Assembly: GCF_030326305.1 (NCBI RefSeq)
Contig: NZ_JACAKB010000004.1
Coordinates: 140,767-204,766, forward strand
Length of the DNA stretch: 64,000 nt
Direction of reading: 5' to 3'
Origin: Myroides odoratimimus
GTDB taxonomy: Bacteria > Bacteroidota > Bacteroidia > Flavobacteriales > Flavobacteriaceae
The position numbers were made by a program, and so were the translations under genes. Positions 51,616 to 60,649 of the stretch are shown here, piece after piece (the stretch's first letter is position 1; the number at the start of each line of letters is the position of its first letter). The notes under the pieces are model-generated. The model saw only the letters and a program-made list of their open reading frames with translations. It did no database searches and had not been told where the DNA came from.

Positions 51616-51672
51616 AATATCTAAAAGAACTTTATTCTTAAGTAATTAAGCAATAAAGTTCTTTTTTTTTGC
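51616..51672 (+). terminator. Terminator of the CBS gene
   Basis: AAAAGAACTTTATT and AATAAAGTTCTTTT flank a loop of about 20 bases with a T run at the 3' side. It lies about 80 bp past the stop codon. Confidence 0.7.
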
Positions 51673-51891
51673 AATCCTATGAATTTATAAATACACATTT
51701 TGTGAACTAATGAAGGAGGATAGTGTTTTTATATAATACTTATGTACGTTTGTTGATAAACTTTTATATATTAAGATATAAAAGTTTATTTAATGTATAA
51801 ATGCTTAAAAAAGTAATAAAATGTTATTTATTTTTGTGTTTTACTGTGCTAATTGTTATTTTAGCTCTTGTGTTACAATAGTATTACAAAT

Positions 51892-52092
51892 ATGAAAAGA
51901 AGAACAATGTTTGACTTTGCCAAAACGATATTAGAGAATGTAAGTTTTGATCCAAAGTTATTTTATAAGGAATTACAAAAAGCAATTCAGAACTTATTGC
52001 CATACGATTTAGATCAGTTAAAACAATGGGTTAGTGGCTATGTCCAAGAAAAACCCGAATTACATCAATCTTTAGAGTTATTAAATGTATAA
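51892..52092 (+). CDS. Small conserved protein, first of a tandem pair
   Basis: The start is ATG 51892 (MKRRTMFDFAKTIL), 66 residues; the in-frame ATG at 51868 is upstream and less likely. It is nearly identical in pattern to the gene at 52310: FDFAKTILENVSFDPKLFYK in both, then LLPYD and WVxGYVxEKPEL. Helical, no membrane segment, no known family. Each copy has its own terminator. I cannot name a function; a regulatory or adaptor protein is possible. A TATTTTTG box lies at 51829-51836. Confidence 0.7.
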   Translation: MKRRTMFDFAKTILENVSFDPKLFYKELQKAIQNLLPYDLDQLKQWVSGYVQEKPELHQSLELLNV

Positions 52093-52095
52093 TAA

Positions 52096-52128
52096 AAAAG
52101 CACCTTTATAGAAGGTGCTTTTTTATAG
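52096..52128 (+). terminator. Terminator of the first small gene
   Basis: AAAAAAGCACCTTTAT and ATAGAAGGTGCTTTTTT form a stem with an AT loop directly after the stop codon. Confidence 0.9.
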
Positions 52129-52309
52129 GCGACTAGCATTGAATAAAAAGGAATTATTGAAATAATTATTTAATAAAATTCAGCCTATTTATTCAAATTA
52201 TGAGAATCAATTATTAATTGCTAAAATTGTATTAAAGTCTGAGCAAAAAACGAGAAATAGTTTTTAAAATGACTATGTTTACTATGTAGTAAGATAAAAA
52301 GTAAAAGAT

Positions 52310-52510
52310 ATGAAAACACGTTTAATGTTTGATTTCGCAAAAACTATACTTGAGAATGTAAGTTTTGATCCAAAGTTATTTTACAAAGAACTTCATAAAG
52401 CTATTAATCAATTATTACCTTATGATGTAGATAGATTAACGAAATGGGTAAACGGTTATGTTCTAGAAAAACCAGAACTTCAAGAATCTTTAAATTTAAT
52501 TAACGCTTAA
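52310..52510 (+). CDS. Small conserved protein, second of a tandem pair
   Basis: 66 residues (MKTRLMFDFAKTILENVSFD), about 70 percent identical by eye to the gene at 51892, with the same length and the same central block. The nucleotide sequences have diverged at many third positions, so both copies seem to be under selection for protein. Separate promoters and terminators. Function unknown. Confidence 0.75.
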   Translation: MKTRLMFDFAKTILENVSFDPKLFYKELHKAINQLLPYDVDRLTKWVNGYVLEKPELQESLNLINA

Positions 52511-52518
52511 TTATAACT

Positions 52519-52552
52519 AAAAAGCACTTCGAGAGAAGTGCTTTTTTTTATA
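52519..52552 (+). terminator. Terminator of the second small gene
   Basis: AAAAAGCACTTC and GAAGTGCTTTTT form a 12-bp stem with a short GAGA loop, starting about 9 bp after the stop codon. Confidence 0.92.
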
Positions 52553-52578
52553 AATATAAGTTAGGAATGCTTTACATA

Positions 52579-53559
52579 TTATGTAACGATATAGTTCTTA
52601 TCAGGTGTCATCAGTTCTGGTAGAGGCATTTCTGATATTTCACTTAATGAATATGCTATATTAGCACACATCTGATCTAATGCTAAGTCATTTTCTTCTT
52701 CTCCGAATGGTTCCGCTATTTCAGCTACTACAGCATCCAGAGCGATAAAGGTATAGGCTACGAAGGTCACAAAGAAAGGCATCGTCCAGATAATAAGGTC
52801 AATTAATCCGAATGGAAGTATAAAGCAGTACACATAGACCGTCCTGTGTAGAATAACAAAATATACAAACGGGATCTTTGTATGAACGATGCGTTCACAG
52901 GCTCCTAATACTATAGATAGCTCATCGATATTCTTGTCTATTCTAGCTTGAGTTATCGTATCTAATCTACCTGCTCGTTGCTGTGCAGCAATCCATTTCG
53001 TTAATTCGTTTAAGATAAAAGCGGGTTTAAATTTTTTAGTCAGCATTTCTTGATACACCTCTTCTTTCAGGTACTGACGTATCACTTCATAATCTGTTTT
53101 TTCTCTCAATTGTTTATTTAAGAGATAACAGAAAGCTATAATAAGCTTGATTCCCTCTTGTTTCTCTTTTTTAGAGAACGAAGGGCTTTCATCTATGTAG
53201 TTTTGAATTTGAAAGGCAAGTGATCTAGAATGTATAACTAAGCTTCCCCACTGTTTTCTCCCTTCCCAGAAGCGGTCATAAGCTGCACTATTACAAAATC
53301 CTAAGAATATAGCTAAGGAAATACCTACTAAAGCAAATGCTCCTACATTAAGAGGAATAATTACATCAGGGAATAGATAATGAGCAAAATAGACAATCCA
53401 AGAGAATACAAAGATAGCCAGTAGTGTTGGAAATATTTTTTTAAGGACAGACCCTTTCCATATAAAAAGCATTTGTATAATATGCTTTTTGTGTCTTACT
53501 ATCATATTGTTGAGTTTTGATATAACAGCAAAGTTAGTTTGGGATTCAGTCTTAGACAA
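52579..53559 (-). CDS. Bestrophin family anion channel-like protein
   Basis: 326 residues with four membrane helices; the first two are about 38-58 and 68-90. The bestrophin/UPF0187 pattern is visible: ALVGISLAIFLGFCNSAAYD and RFWEGRKQWGSLVIHSRSLA, then EPFGEEENDLALDQMCANIA near the end. The family forms pentameric channels for anions or other ions in the membrane. Single gene; no partner nearby. Confidence 0.93.
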   Translation of the reverse strand: MSKTESQTNFAVISKLNNMIVRHKKHIIQMLFIWKGSVLKKIFPTLLAIFVFSWIVYFAHYLFPDVIIPLNVGAFALVGISLAIFLGFCNSAAYDRFWEGRKQWGSLVIHSRSLAFQIQNYIDESPSFSKKEKQEGIKLIIAFCYLLNKQLREKTDYEVIRQYLKEEVYQEMLTKKFKPAFILNELTKWIAAQQRAGRLDTITQARIDKNIDELSIVLGACERIVHTKIPFVYFVILHRTVYVYCFILPFGLIDLIIWTMPFFVTFVAYTFIALDAVVAEIAEPFGEEENDLALDQMCANIAYSLSEISEMPLPELMTPDKNYIVT

Positions 53560-53669
53560 ATAATCCTTGTGAAATTAATACAGTGGATAGTTAAAAAAAA
53601 CAAATAAGATGTTGAATATGAAGTATGAGTACACACGGTCTACTGGAAGGTAGCACTATCATAGGTACA

Positions 53670-53704
53670 TAAAAAAGCTACTTATTGTAGATAAGTAGCT
53701 TAAT
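53670..53704. terminator. Hairpin in the 53560-54014 gap
   Basis: AAGCTACTTAT and ATAAGTAGCTT form an 11-bp stem with a short loop TGTAG, and A residues lie on the left side, as for a terminator of leftward transcription. Nothing else in this 450-bp gap is recognised. Confidence 0.55.
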
Positions 53705-54014
53705 ATGATGTCCTCTAAAAACATCAAAACAACAATATTTTATATCTAAATGTATCTCTTTTTTAGAGATAGTACATAAAGAGTGCATATAAATTGCTTT
53801 ATATGTATGTAGTAAATATAGGAATTAGTTTTGTTTTTAACAATTTTTTTAAACCTTTAATTAATTTTATTGGAGTTGGTTTTTATAATAAACTATGAAT
53901 CAGTAAAGTAAATTGGATATTTTTTAGGGATATAATGTAATATGTTTTATTTTAGATAAGATATAACTGTAAAATCGTTACTTTCGCAACAGAATAAATT
54001 TAAGTTTTAAGTAA

Positions 54015-55469
54015 ATGAGTAGTAAACACGACAAAGTAGAGAAACCTATCACATTATTTCAATCGCTAATTCCTGTTGTTATTTTAGTAGGATTATTAGC
54101 TATTAATGTGTTTGTGTTCCGGGATGACGCCTTGTCTGGCACTAATCAGTTTATTTTATTAATAGGTGGTTCTATAGCTACTGTTGTTGGTCTCTTTAAT
54201 CATGTGAGTTATGATAAGGTGATTACGCAGATAATTAATAATGTAAGAGATACCTCTAGTGCTATCTTTATTTTATTGTTAGTAGGAGCTTTGTCAGGGA
54301 CATGGCTTTTGAGCGGTATTATACCTAGCATGATTTATTACGGGCTTCAGATTTTACACCCTGCTATTTACCTTCCAGCCTGTCTGATTATTACTTCTAT
54401 TATATCTATTGCTACGGGTAGTTCATGGACTACTTCAGCCACAGTAGGGATAGCACTAGTAGGTATCGGGAATGCGCTAGGTATGCCTATAGGTATGATA
54501 GGAGGGGCGGTAATATCAGGAGCGTATTTTGGAGATAAGCTATCACCATTATCGGATACGACTAATCTTGCTCCAGTGATGGCTGGTACAGACCTATTTA
54601 CCCATATCAGATATATGCTTTATACTACGGTACCTACTTATATAGTTACGTTAGTGTTGTTCTCTATTTTAGGGATATTATATGGTCATGGAGGAGATGT
54701 AGATACATCAGTGACGTTACAGGCCATAGCAGATACATTTAATATTACACCTATTTTATTTATAGTGCCTGTATTTGTAGTCTTTTTGATCGTTAAGAAA
54801 GTACAACCTATAGCAGCATTATTGATAGGAACTCTTTTAGGAGGTGTATTTGCACTAATCTTCCAGCCAGACATCGTAGTGTCAGTATCAGGAGGAGATG
54901 CATTTAATTTTTATAATGCATATAAAGGTGTTATGCTAGCACTGACTACAGATATCAGAATCTTGTCGCCATTAGAGAGTTTAAACGGATTGTTTGAAGC
55001 AGGAGGGATGGCAAGTATGTTGAATACAGTTTGGTTGATTCTATGTGCCATGTTTTTTGGTGGAGCGATGGAGGCTATTGGAGCCTTACAGAAAATTTCG
55101 ATGGCATTGTTGAATATTGCTAATAATGTATTTGGGTTATTTGCTAGTACAGTAGCCAGTTGTTTAGCGATTAATGTGATGACATCAGATCAGTATCTAT
55201 CTATCGTGGTACCAGGTAAGATGTTCTCAGATGCTTATAAGGCAAAAGGATTGGCACCAGAGAATCTGAGCCGTACATTAGAAGATTCAGGGACTGTGAC
55301 ATCAGTATTGATTCCTTGGAACACTTGTGGAGCCTATCACTCAGGAGTATTGGGGATACCTACGATGACCTATCTACCTTATGCGTTTTTTAATTATTTG
55401 AGTCCATTTGTGACCTTATTATATGCAGCATTTAATTATAAAATTAGAAAGATAGTGAATAAGGCATAA
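54015..55469 (+). CDS. nhaC: NhaC-family Na+/H+ antiporter
   Basis: 484 residues with about 11-12 membrane helices. Characteristic segments: SSWTTSATVGIALVGIGNAL, GAYFGDKLSPLSDTTNLAPV and ALMSDQYL-like NVMTSDQYLSIVVPGKMF, then LSRTLEDSGTVTSVLIPWNT. NhaC exchangers take in protons and remove sodium. Monocistronic, followed by a terminator. Family certain; whether the substrate is Na+/H+ or malate/lactate-type exchange is from the family. Confidence 0.93.
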   Translation: MSSKHDKVEKPITLFQSLIPVVILVGLLAINVFVFRDDALSGTNQFILLIGGSIATVVGLFNHVSYDKVITQIINNVRDTSSAIFILLLVGALSGTWLLSGIIPSMIYYGLQILHPAIYLPACLIITSIISIATGSSWTTSATVGIALVGIGNALGMPIGMIGGAVISGAYFGDKLSPLSDTTNLAPVMAGTDLFTHIRYMLYTTVPTYIVTLVLFSILGILYGHGGDVDTSVTLQAIADTFNITPILFIVPVFVVFLIVKKVQPIAALLIGTLLGGVFALIFQPDIVVSVSGGDAFNFYNAYKGVMLALTTDIRILSPLESLNGLFEAGGMASMLNTVWLILCAMFFGGAMEAIGALQKISMALLNIANNVFGLFASTVASCLAINVMTSDQYLSIVVPGKMFSDAYKAKGLAPENLSRTLEDSGTVTSVLIPWNTCGAYHSGVLGIPTMTYLPYAFFNYLSPFVTLLYAAFNYKIRKIVNKA

Positions 55470-55492
55470 GAGATACCTTATACAATATAGAG

Positions 55493-55543
55493 AGAAAGGG
55501 CGATAAACTTAGTTGATACTGAGCTTATCGCCCTTTTTTATTG
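55493..55543 (+). terminator. Terminator of nhaC
   Basis: AAAGGGCGATAA and TTATCGCCCTTT form a 12-bp stem around a 20-base loop, followed by TTT. Confidence 0.85.
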
Positions 55544-55586
55544 CTTATTTTTTGGGGTGGTCAGTTTGTGATAGGAAGTTAGTCGG

Positions 55587-55660
55587 ATAGTGATCGCATA
55601 CTTTTAGCCCTTTTTTATGCGATCACTATGCGATAAGTATCCGATAGCTATGCGATCACT
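55587..55660. repeat. Inverted and direct GATCGCAT repeats
   Basis: ATAGTGATCGCATA (55587-55600) and TATGCGATCACTAT (55616-55629) are a perfect 14-bp inverted repeat with a 15-base T-rich loop. A further direct copy, TATGCGATCACT, is at 55649-55660. CGGATA and TATCCG frame the unit. The gap 55470-56033 contains no gene. It may be a binding-site cluster or small repeat element. Confidence 0.65.
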
Positions 55661-55982
55661 GCTATAAAAATGAAAAAAGGACAAGGAAATTAAAGGTTTG
55701 GAAGAAGGGAGAGAAATTATTTTGTTGTATAAGAAAAACGACAAAAGTGAATACAGGACAAATAAGTAGGTCTGTGAAGCAGGTGATATCGTATAGGTTA
55801 GGTAAAAATATCATTTTATTAATATTATTATAACATGCTAAGATTTTATAGTTCTATATAAAATCACTATCTTTAGACATGTCTAAACTAAGAGATAGAC
55901 AATGTAATATAAGAATAGATTTTATTTATGTTAGAATAAAAAACAATAATCAAGATTAATAGATTATCGTGTTTACTAGCCT

Positions 55983-55990
55983 TACATTTG
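55983..55990 (+). promoter_or_regulatory. Putative -7 box of the ahpC gene
   Basis: TACATTTG matches TAnnTTTG and lies about 43 bp before the ahpC ATG. No TTG at ideal spacing. Confidence 0.4.
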
Positions 55991-56033
55991 TAAAAGAAAT
56001 CAAGAAGGATTATTAACTTTAAAATAAATTATT

Positions 56034-56672
56034 ATGTCTTTAGTAGGTAAAAAATTTCCAAACATCACAGTAGACGCAATGTCTGAAATGGGAGATGATT
56101 TAAGAATCAACATTTTCGAAGAAGCAACAAAAAACAATAAAAAAGTATTATTATTCTGGTATCCAAAAGACTTTACATTCGTATGTCCTACAGAATTACA
56201 CGCTTTCCAAGCAGCTTTACCAGAGTTTGAAAAAAGAAACACTATGGTTATTGGAGCTTCATGTGATACTAACGAAGTACACTTCGCTTGGTTAAACACA
56301 GCAAAAGACAATGGTGGAATCGAAGGAGTTACTTACCCAATTATCGCAGATACTCAAAGAAACTTATCTTCAGTATTAGGAATCTTAGATGTAGAAAACG
56401 AAGTATATAATGAAGAATTAGATTCAGTTCAAATCGAAGGATCTAACGTTACATATAGAGCTACTTACTTAATCGATGAGACAGGAAAAATTTTCCACGA
56501 ATCAGTAAACGATATGCCATTAGGAAGAAACGTAAATGAGTACATCAGATTAATTGATGCTTACGCTCACGTACAAACTCATGGTGAAGTATGTCCAGCT
56601 AACTGGGAAGAAGGAAAAGATGCAATGAATGCTGATAGAAAAGGTGTAGCTGAGTACTTAAGCAAACACTAA
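56034..56672 (+). CDS. ahpC: Peroxiredoxin, AhpC/2-Cys type
   Basis: 212 residues. The peroxidatic Cys is in FTFVCPTELHAFQ and the resolving Cys in HGEVCPANWEEG near the C-terminus. It reduces hydrogen peroxide and organic peroxides. It heads a cluster with a thioredoxin-like gene, a DUF6952 gene and, further on, tpx. The thioredoxin gene downstream may supply electrons, since ahpF is not present here. Confidence 0.94.
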   Translation: MSLVGKKFPNITVDAMSEMGDDLRINIFEEATKNNKKVLLFWYPKDFTFVCPTELHAFQAALPEFEKRNTMVIGASCDTNEVHFAWLNTAKDNGGIEGVTYPIIADTQRNLSSVLGILDVENEVYNEELDSVQIEGSNVTYRATYLIDETGKIFHESVNDMPLGRNVNEYIRLIDAYAHVQTHGEVCPANWEEGKDAMNADRKGVAEYLSKH

Positions 56673-56710
56673 GAAATAAACCAGGTTACTAACCCAAAAT
56701 TTAAAAAAAA

Positions 56711-57019
56711 ATGCTTTTAGAACTAGATAAAGATAATTTACAAGAAATTGTAAATTCAAATGAAAAAGTGGTTGTTCAATATGCTGCATCTTGGTGTGGT
56801 AATTGTAGAATTATGAAGCCTAAATTCAAAAAATTGGCAACAGAGAAAGAAAATATGACATTTGTAATTGCAGATGCTGAGAACTTCCCTGAGTCAAGAA
56901 AATTGGCTGATGTAAGCAATTTACCAACTTTTGCTACATTCGTAAACGGTAAATTAGTTAACCAAACTCAGACAAATAAAACTGAGGTGTTACACGAATT
57001 AGTAAACGAAATTGTATAA
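56711..57019 (+). CDS. Thioredoxin family protein
   Basis: 102 residues with the active site AASWCGNCRIMKP (CGNC rather than CGPC) and the cis-Pro in SNLPTFATFVNGK. It lies 38 bp after ahpC and is probably its reductant or repair partner. Cytoplasmic; no signal peptide. Confidence 0.9.
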   Translation: MLLELDKDNLQEIVNSNEKVVVQYAASWCGNCRIMKPKFKKLATEKENMTFVIADAENFPESRKLADVSNLPTFATFVNGKLVNQTQTNKTEVLHELVNEIV

Positions 57020-57039
57020 TTTCATAAATCTTATATAGA

Positions 57040-57297
57040 ATGAAATTACCAGTGATAAGACAGTTATCTCAATTTATTGAAGATAACGACCAAGATTATA
57101 TTATAGAAACGCTAGAAGTATTAGAAAACCTAACTGAGGTGCCTTCTCTTAAAGATGAAGAACTAGACGTGATCGGTGAACTTATTTCTAATATGTATGG
57201 GGCTCTAGAAGTTCAAAAGCTTGTAAAAGAAGGAGCTACCCAAAAAGAAGCGTTGAATACCTTTATGCAAAGAGTTTTAGGATCAATAGATAAATAA
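57040..57297 (+). CDS. DUF6952 family protein
   Basis: 85 residues (MKLPVIRQLSQFIEDNDQDY), an acidic helical protein. I recognise the pattern as the small Bacteroidota family found next to peroxiredoxin and thioredoxin genes. It ends in a strong terminator. The function is unknown; the constant neighbourhood suggests a link to redox defence. Confidence 0.75.
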   Translation: MKLPVIRQLSQFIEDNDQDYIIETLEVLENLTEVPSLKDEELDVIGELISNMYGALEVQKLVKEGATQKEALNTFMQRVLGSIDK

Positions 57298-57317
57298 AAC
57301 TCTCTTTATAAAATTTT

Positions 57318-57352
57318 TAAGGACTGTACTCTGAGTACAGTCCTTTTTTTGT
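57318..57352 (+). terminator. Terminator of the ahpC operon
   Basis: AAGGACTGTACTC and GAGTACAGTCCTT form a 13-bp stem with a very short loop, followed by T residues. Confidence 0.92.
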
Positions 57353-57487
57353 TTTTAGGCTTAAGTAAGACTGTAGCCCAATTCTAGAAGACTGCATTCG
57401 AGAGCCTCATTGATTATATATTTATTACATTTAGGTTTTGCTAATATATCTATCAGTATTTAGCATTATATTCTATCGAATTTTACT

Positions 57488-57495
57488 TATTTTTG
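57488..57495 (+). promoter_or_regulatory. Putative -7 box of the tpx gene
   Basis: TATTTTTG matches TAnnTTTG and lies 24 bp before the ATG. The -33 TTG is absent at ideal spacing. Confidence 0.4.
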
Positions 57496-57518
57496 TGTAA
57501 CCTAAAAAATAAAACAAT

Positions 57519-58019
57519 ATGGCGACTGTAACATTAAAAGGTAATGCTATCCAAACTATCGGAACATTACCAGGATTAAATACGAAAGCTCCTGCATTTA
57601 ATTTAGTAGGAGGAGATTTAGCTGATAAAACATTAGCTAGCTATAAAGGGAAAAGAGTAATCTTAAATATCTTCCCAAGTGTGGATACACCTACATGTGC
57701 TACATCTGTAAGACATTTTAATCAAGATGCTTCTAAACTGGAGAATACAGTAGTATTATGTATTTCAAGAGATTTACCATTCGCACAAGGACGCTTCTGT
57801 GGAGCAGAGGGAATTGCGAATGTAGAGATGTTGTCTGACTTTAGAGACGGACAGTTTGGAAAAGATTATGGAGTTTTGTTTACAGACGGTCCTTTAAAAG
57901 GGTTGTTGTCTAGATCTATTGTTATCTTAAATGAAGAAGGTACAGTAATCTATACAGAACAAGTAGCTGAGACAGCAGATGAACCAAATTATGAAAAAGC
58001 TATCGCTGCTTTAAAATAA
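57519..58019 (+). CDS. tpx: Thiol peroxidase
   Basis: 166 residues, normal for Tpx. The peroxidatic Cys is in SVDTPTCATSVRHFN and the resolving Cys in FAQGRFCGAEGI. It reduces peroxides with thioredoxin. It is transcribed separately from the ahpC operon, whose terminator lies upstream. Confidence 0.96.
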   Translation: MATVTLKGNAIQTIGTLPGLNTKAPAFNLVGGDLADKTLASYKGKRVILNIFPSVDTPTCATSVRHFNQDASKLENTVVLCISRDLPFAQGRFCGAEGIANVEMLSDFRDGQFGKDYGVLFTDGPLKGLLSRSIVILNEEGTVIYTEQVAETADEPNYEKAIAALK

Positions 58020-58028
58020 TGGTTTTAT

Positions 58029-58074
58029 ATACATAGACTGCTAGTATGTTGAATGATTTACTAGCAGTCTATTG
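58029..58074 (+). terminator. Terminator of tpx
   Basis: AGACTGCTAGTA and TACTAGCAGTCT flank a 14-base loop, followed by ATTGTT. Confidence 0.8.
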
Positions 58075-58129
58075 TTATAAAAAGGATTAGGTTGAAAACA
58101 ATATAGCCATATTGTCAATAAAAAAGGAA

Positions 58130-60640
58130 ATGGAAAAAGAAAATATAACAAAAAAGAAAACTACAAAATCTACGAATACGGCCAAACGATTTGATACAAC
58201 TATACATATCAATAGCCGATTCTTAATCACTATACTGTTAATCATCAGTGGTATCGCATTAACATTAAGTTTTATATCCTATTTAATCACAGGAATAGAA
58301 GATCAGAGTAACTTAGAATTATTAGGAGATAGACAGGTGGAGGTAGCTAACTGGTTAGGTAAACTAGGGGCATATCTAGCTCACCTTTTTATATACCAAG
58401 GCTTCGGAGTGGCGTCTTTCTTCTTTGCAAAGTTATTAGTTCATTCTGGTATTTATGCCTTTTTCACTATACCCGCTAGAAGAATCAAAAAAGTGATTTT
58501 TTGGGATTTGTTCTCGATGTTATTGCTTTCTGTATTCTTAGGGTTTTTCTGGAGTAGCAATCCTCTTTTAGGAGGAACAGTAGGATATGAGTTAAATCTG
58601 TACTTTGTAGATTATCTAGGTACAGCAGGTACGGTATTGTTATTGTTATTCTTTGCGATTGCTTTTGCGTTGTTTAGATTTAAATTATCGCCTACCTCTA
58701 TTCGTCAAGGACTAGAAGGGTTGCCAGCGTTCTTTAAGAAGTTTAAAAAGAAACATATAGAGACTCCTGCTGACTTTGATAATAATGGACAGGTGAATCA
58801 GGAAAATACAGAGCCTGTAGCAGTAGTGAATAAAGAGGTAGAAACCTCGTCTGCTAAACAGGAAACCCCTGTAAAAGAAGAAGATTTTAGTATCTATGAA
58901 CAGCCTGTATCTCCTAAATCTGCTATAGTAGATTCAAAGAATATGAAGCCTACGATAGAGCATAGTTCTGAGTTAGTATTAGATCATAAAAACCCTAAAC
59001 AGCCTTTAGATAAAAGGGATGCTGTGACTGCAAAGGAGACAGCTACTAATGATTTTGTTATTGAAGAAATAAAAGATGAAGGAAGTTTAGAAGAGAATTT
59101 AGCAGCTAGATTAGTTCAAGACTTTGGAGAGTTTGATCCTACATTAGAATTGTCTAATTATCAGTTTCCTTCTATTGAATTATTGAAAGAATACAGTGGT
59201 TCAGGAATCACGATTAATCAAGAAGAGCTAGAAGAGAATAAGAATAGAATCGTAGACACCCTGCGTAACTATAAGATAGATATTGCTCAGATTAAGGCTA
59301 CTGTGGGGCCTACAGTTACACTATACGAGATTGTACCAGAAGCGGGTATTCGTATTTCAAAGATTAAGAACTTAGAAGACGATATCGCTCTTTCTTTATC
59401 AGCATTAGGTATCCGTATTATTGCGCCTATACCAGGTAGAGGAACGATAGGTATCGAAGTACCTAATAACAGTCCTTCTATCGTATCTATGCGAAGTGTG
59501 ATAGCTTCTCCTAAATTTCAGAGTGCTGAAATGGAATTGCCAGTAGCTCTTGGTAAGACGATTTCGAATGAGACCTTCGTAGTAGATTTAGCTAAAATGC
59601 CACACCTTCTAATGGCAGGGGCTACAGGACAAGGTAAGTCTGTAGGACTGAATGCACTATTGACATCACTTCTGTATAAAAAGCACCCAGCCGAGGTGAA
59701 GTTTGTATTAGTTGACCCTAAGAAAGTAGAATTAACTTTATTTAATAAAATAGAACGACATTATTTAGCTAAATTGCCCAATTCGGAAGATGCTATTATA
59801 ACAGATAATACGAAAGTTATTAATACATTGAATTCTCTGTGTATAGAGATGGATAACCGCTATACTTTACTAAAAGATGCGATGGTTAGAAATATCAAAG
59901 AATACAACGAGAAATTCAAACAGCGCAAGCTAAATCCAGAGAATGGACATCGCTTTTTGCCTTATATTGTATTAGTAGTGGATGAGTTTGCAGATTTAAT
60001 TATGACAGCAGGTAAGGAGGTAGAGACACCTATCGCACGTTTGGCTCAGTTGGCTCGTGCTATCGGTATCCACTTAATTATCGCTACACAGAGACCATCT
60101 GTAAACGTTATTACTGGTATTATTAAAGCGAACTTCCCAGCACGTGTAGCTTTTAGAGTGACTTCTAAGATAGACTCTCGTACGATCTTAGATCAGCAGG
60201 GAGCTGATCAGTTGATCGGTAGAGGGGATATGTTGTACACACAAGGGAATGATTTGGTACGTGTACAATGTGCCTTTGTAGATACTCCAGAGGTAGAAAA
60301 GCTGACAGAGTACATAGGATCACAAAAGGCTTATCCAGAGGCTTATATATTGCCAGAATATGTAGGTGAAGAGGGAGCTAGTAATTTAGATGTAGATATC
60401 AGTGAGAGAGATCCGCTGTTTAAAGATGCTGCAGCTATCATCGTTACAGCACAGCAGGGGTCAGCTTCACTGTTACAAAGAAAGTTGAAACTAGGTTATA
60501 ATCGCGCAGGAAGGTTAATTGATCAGCTTGAAGCAGCGGGCATTGTAGGGCCGTTCGAAGGAAGTAAGGCACGTACAGTGAATGTACCAGATTTGATAGC
60601 TTTAGATCAGTTTTTCGATAATGAAGAGAACAACAATTAA
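58130..60640 (+). CDS. ftsK: DNA translocase FtsK
   Basis: The start is ATG 58130 (MEKENITKKKTTK), after AAAAAGGA; an upstream TTG is a weaker alternative. About 836 residues: four membrane segments (about 25-185), an acidic linker, then the RecA-type motor with Walker A GATGQGKSVGLN and Walker B IVLVVDEFADLI, and a C-terminal winged-helix gamma domain (QRKLKLGYNRAGRLIDQLEA). It pumps chromosome DNA at the septum for dimer resolution. It begins a row of envelope genes: lolA follows 9 bp later. Confidence 0.97.
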   Translation: MEKENITKKKTTKSTNTAKRFDTTIHINSRFLITILLIISGIALTLSFISYLITGIEDQSNLELLGDRQVEVANWLGKLGAYLAHLFIYQGFGVASFFFAKLLVHSGIYAFFTIPARRIKKVIFWDLFSMLLLSVFLGFFWSSNPLLGGTVGYELNLYFVDYLGTAGTVLLLLFFAIAFALFRFKLSPTSIRQGLEGLPAFFKKFKKKHIETPADFDNNGQVNQENTEPVAVVNKEVETSSAKQETPVKEEDFSIYEQPVSPKSAIVDSKNMKPTIEHSSELVLDHKNPKQPLDKRDAVTAKETATNDFVIEEIKDEGSLEENLAARLVQDFGEFDPTLELSNYQFPSIELLKEYSGSGITINQEELEENKNRIVDTLRNYKIDIAQIKATVGPTVTLYEIVPEAGIRISKIKNLEDDIALSLSALGIRIIAPIPGRGTIGIEVPNNSPSIVSMRSVIASPKFQSAEMELPVALGKTISNETFVVDLAKMPHLLMAGATGQGKSVGLNALLTSLLYKKHPAEVKFVLVDPKKVELTLFNKIERHYLAKLPNSEDAIITDNTKVINTLNSLCIEMDNRYTLLKDAMVRNIKEYNEKFKQRKLNPENGHRFLPYIVLVVDEFADLIMTAGKEVETPIARLAQLARAIGIHLIIATQRPSVNVITGIIKANFPARVAFRVTSKIDSRTILDQQGADQLIGRGDMLYTQGNDLVRVQCAFVDTPEVEKLTEYIGSQKAYPEAYILPEYVGEEGASNLDVDISERDPLFKDAAAIIVTAQQGSASLLQRKLKLGYNRAGRLIDQLEAAGIVGPFEGSKARTVNVPDLIALDQFFDNEENNN

Positions 60641-60649
60641 AGAAATAGA

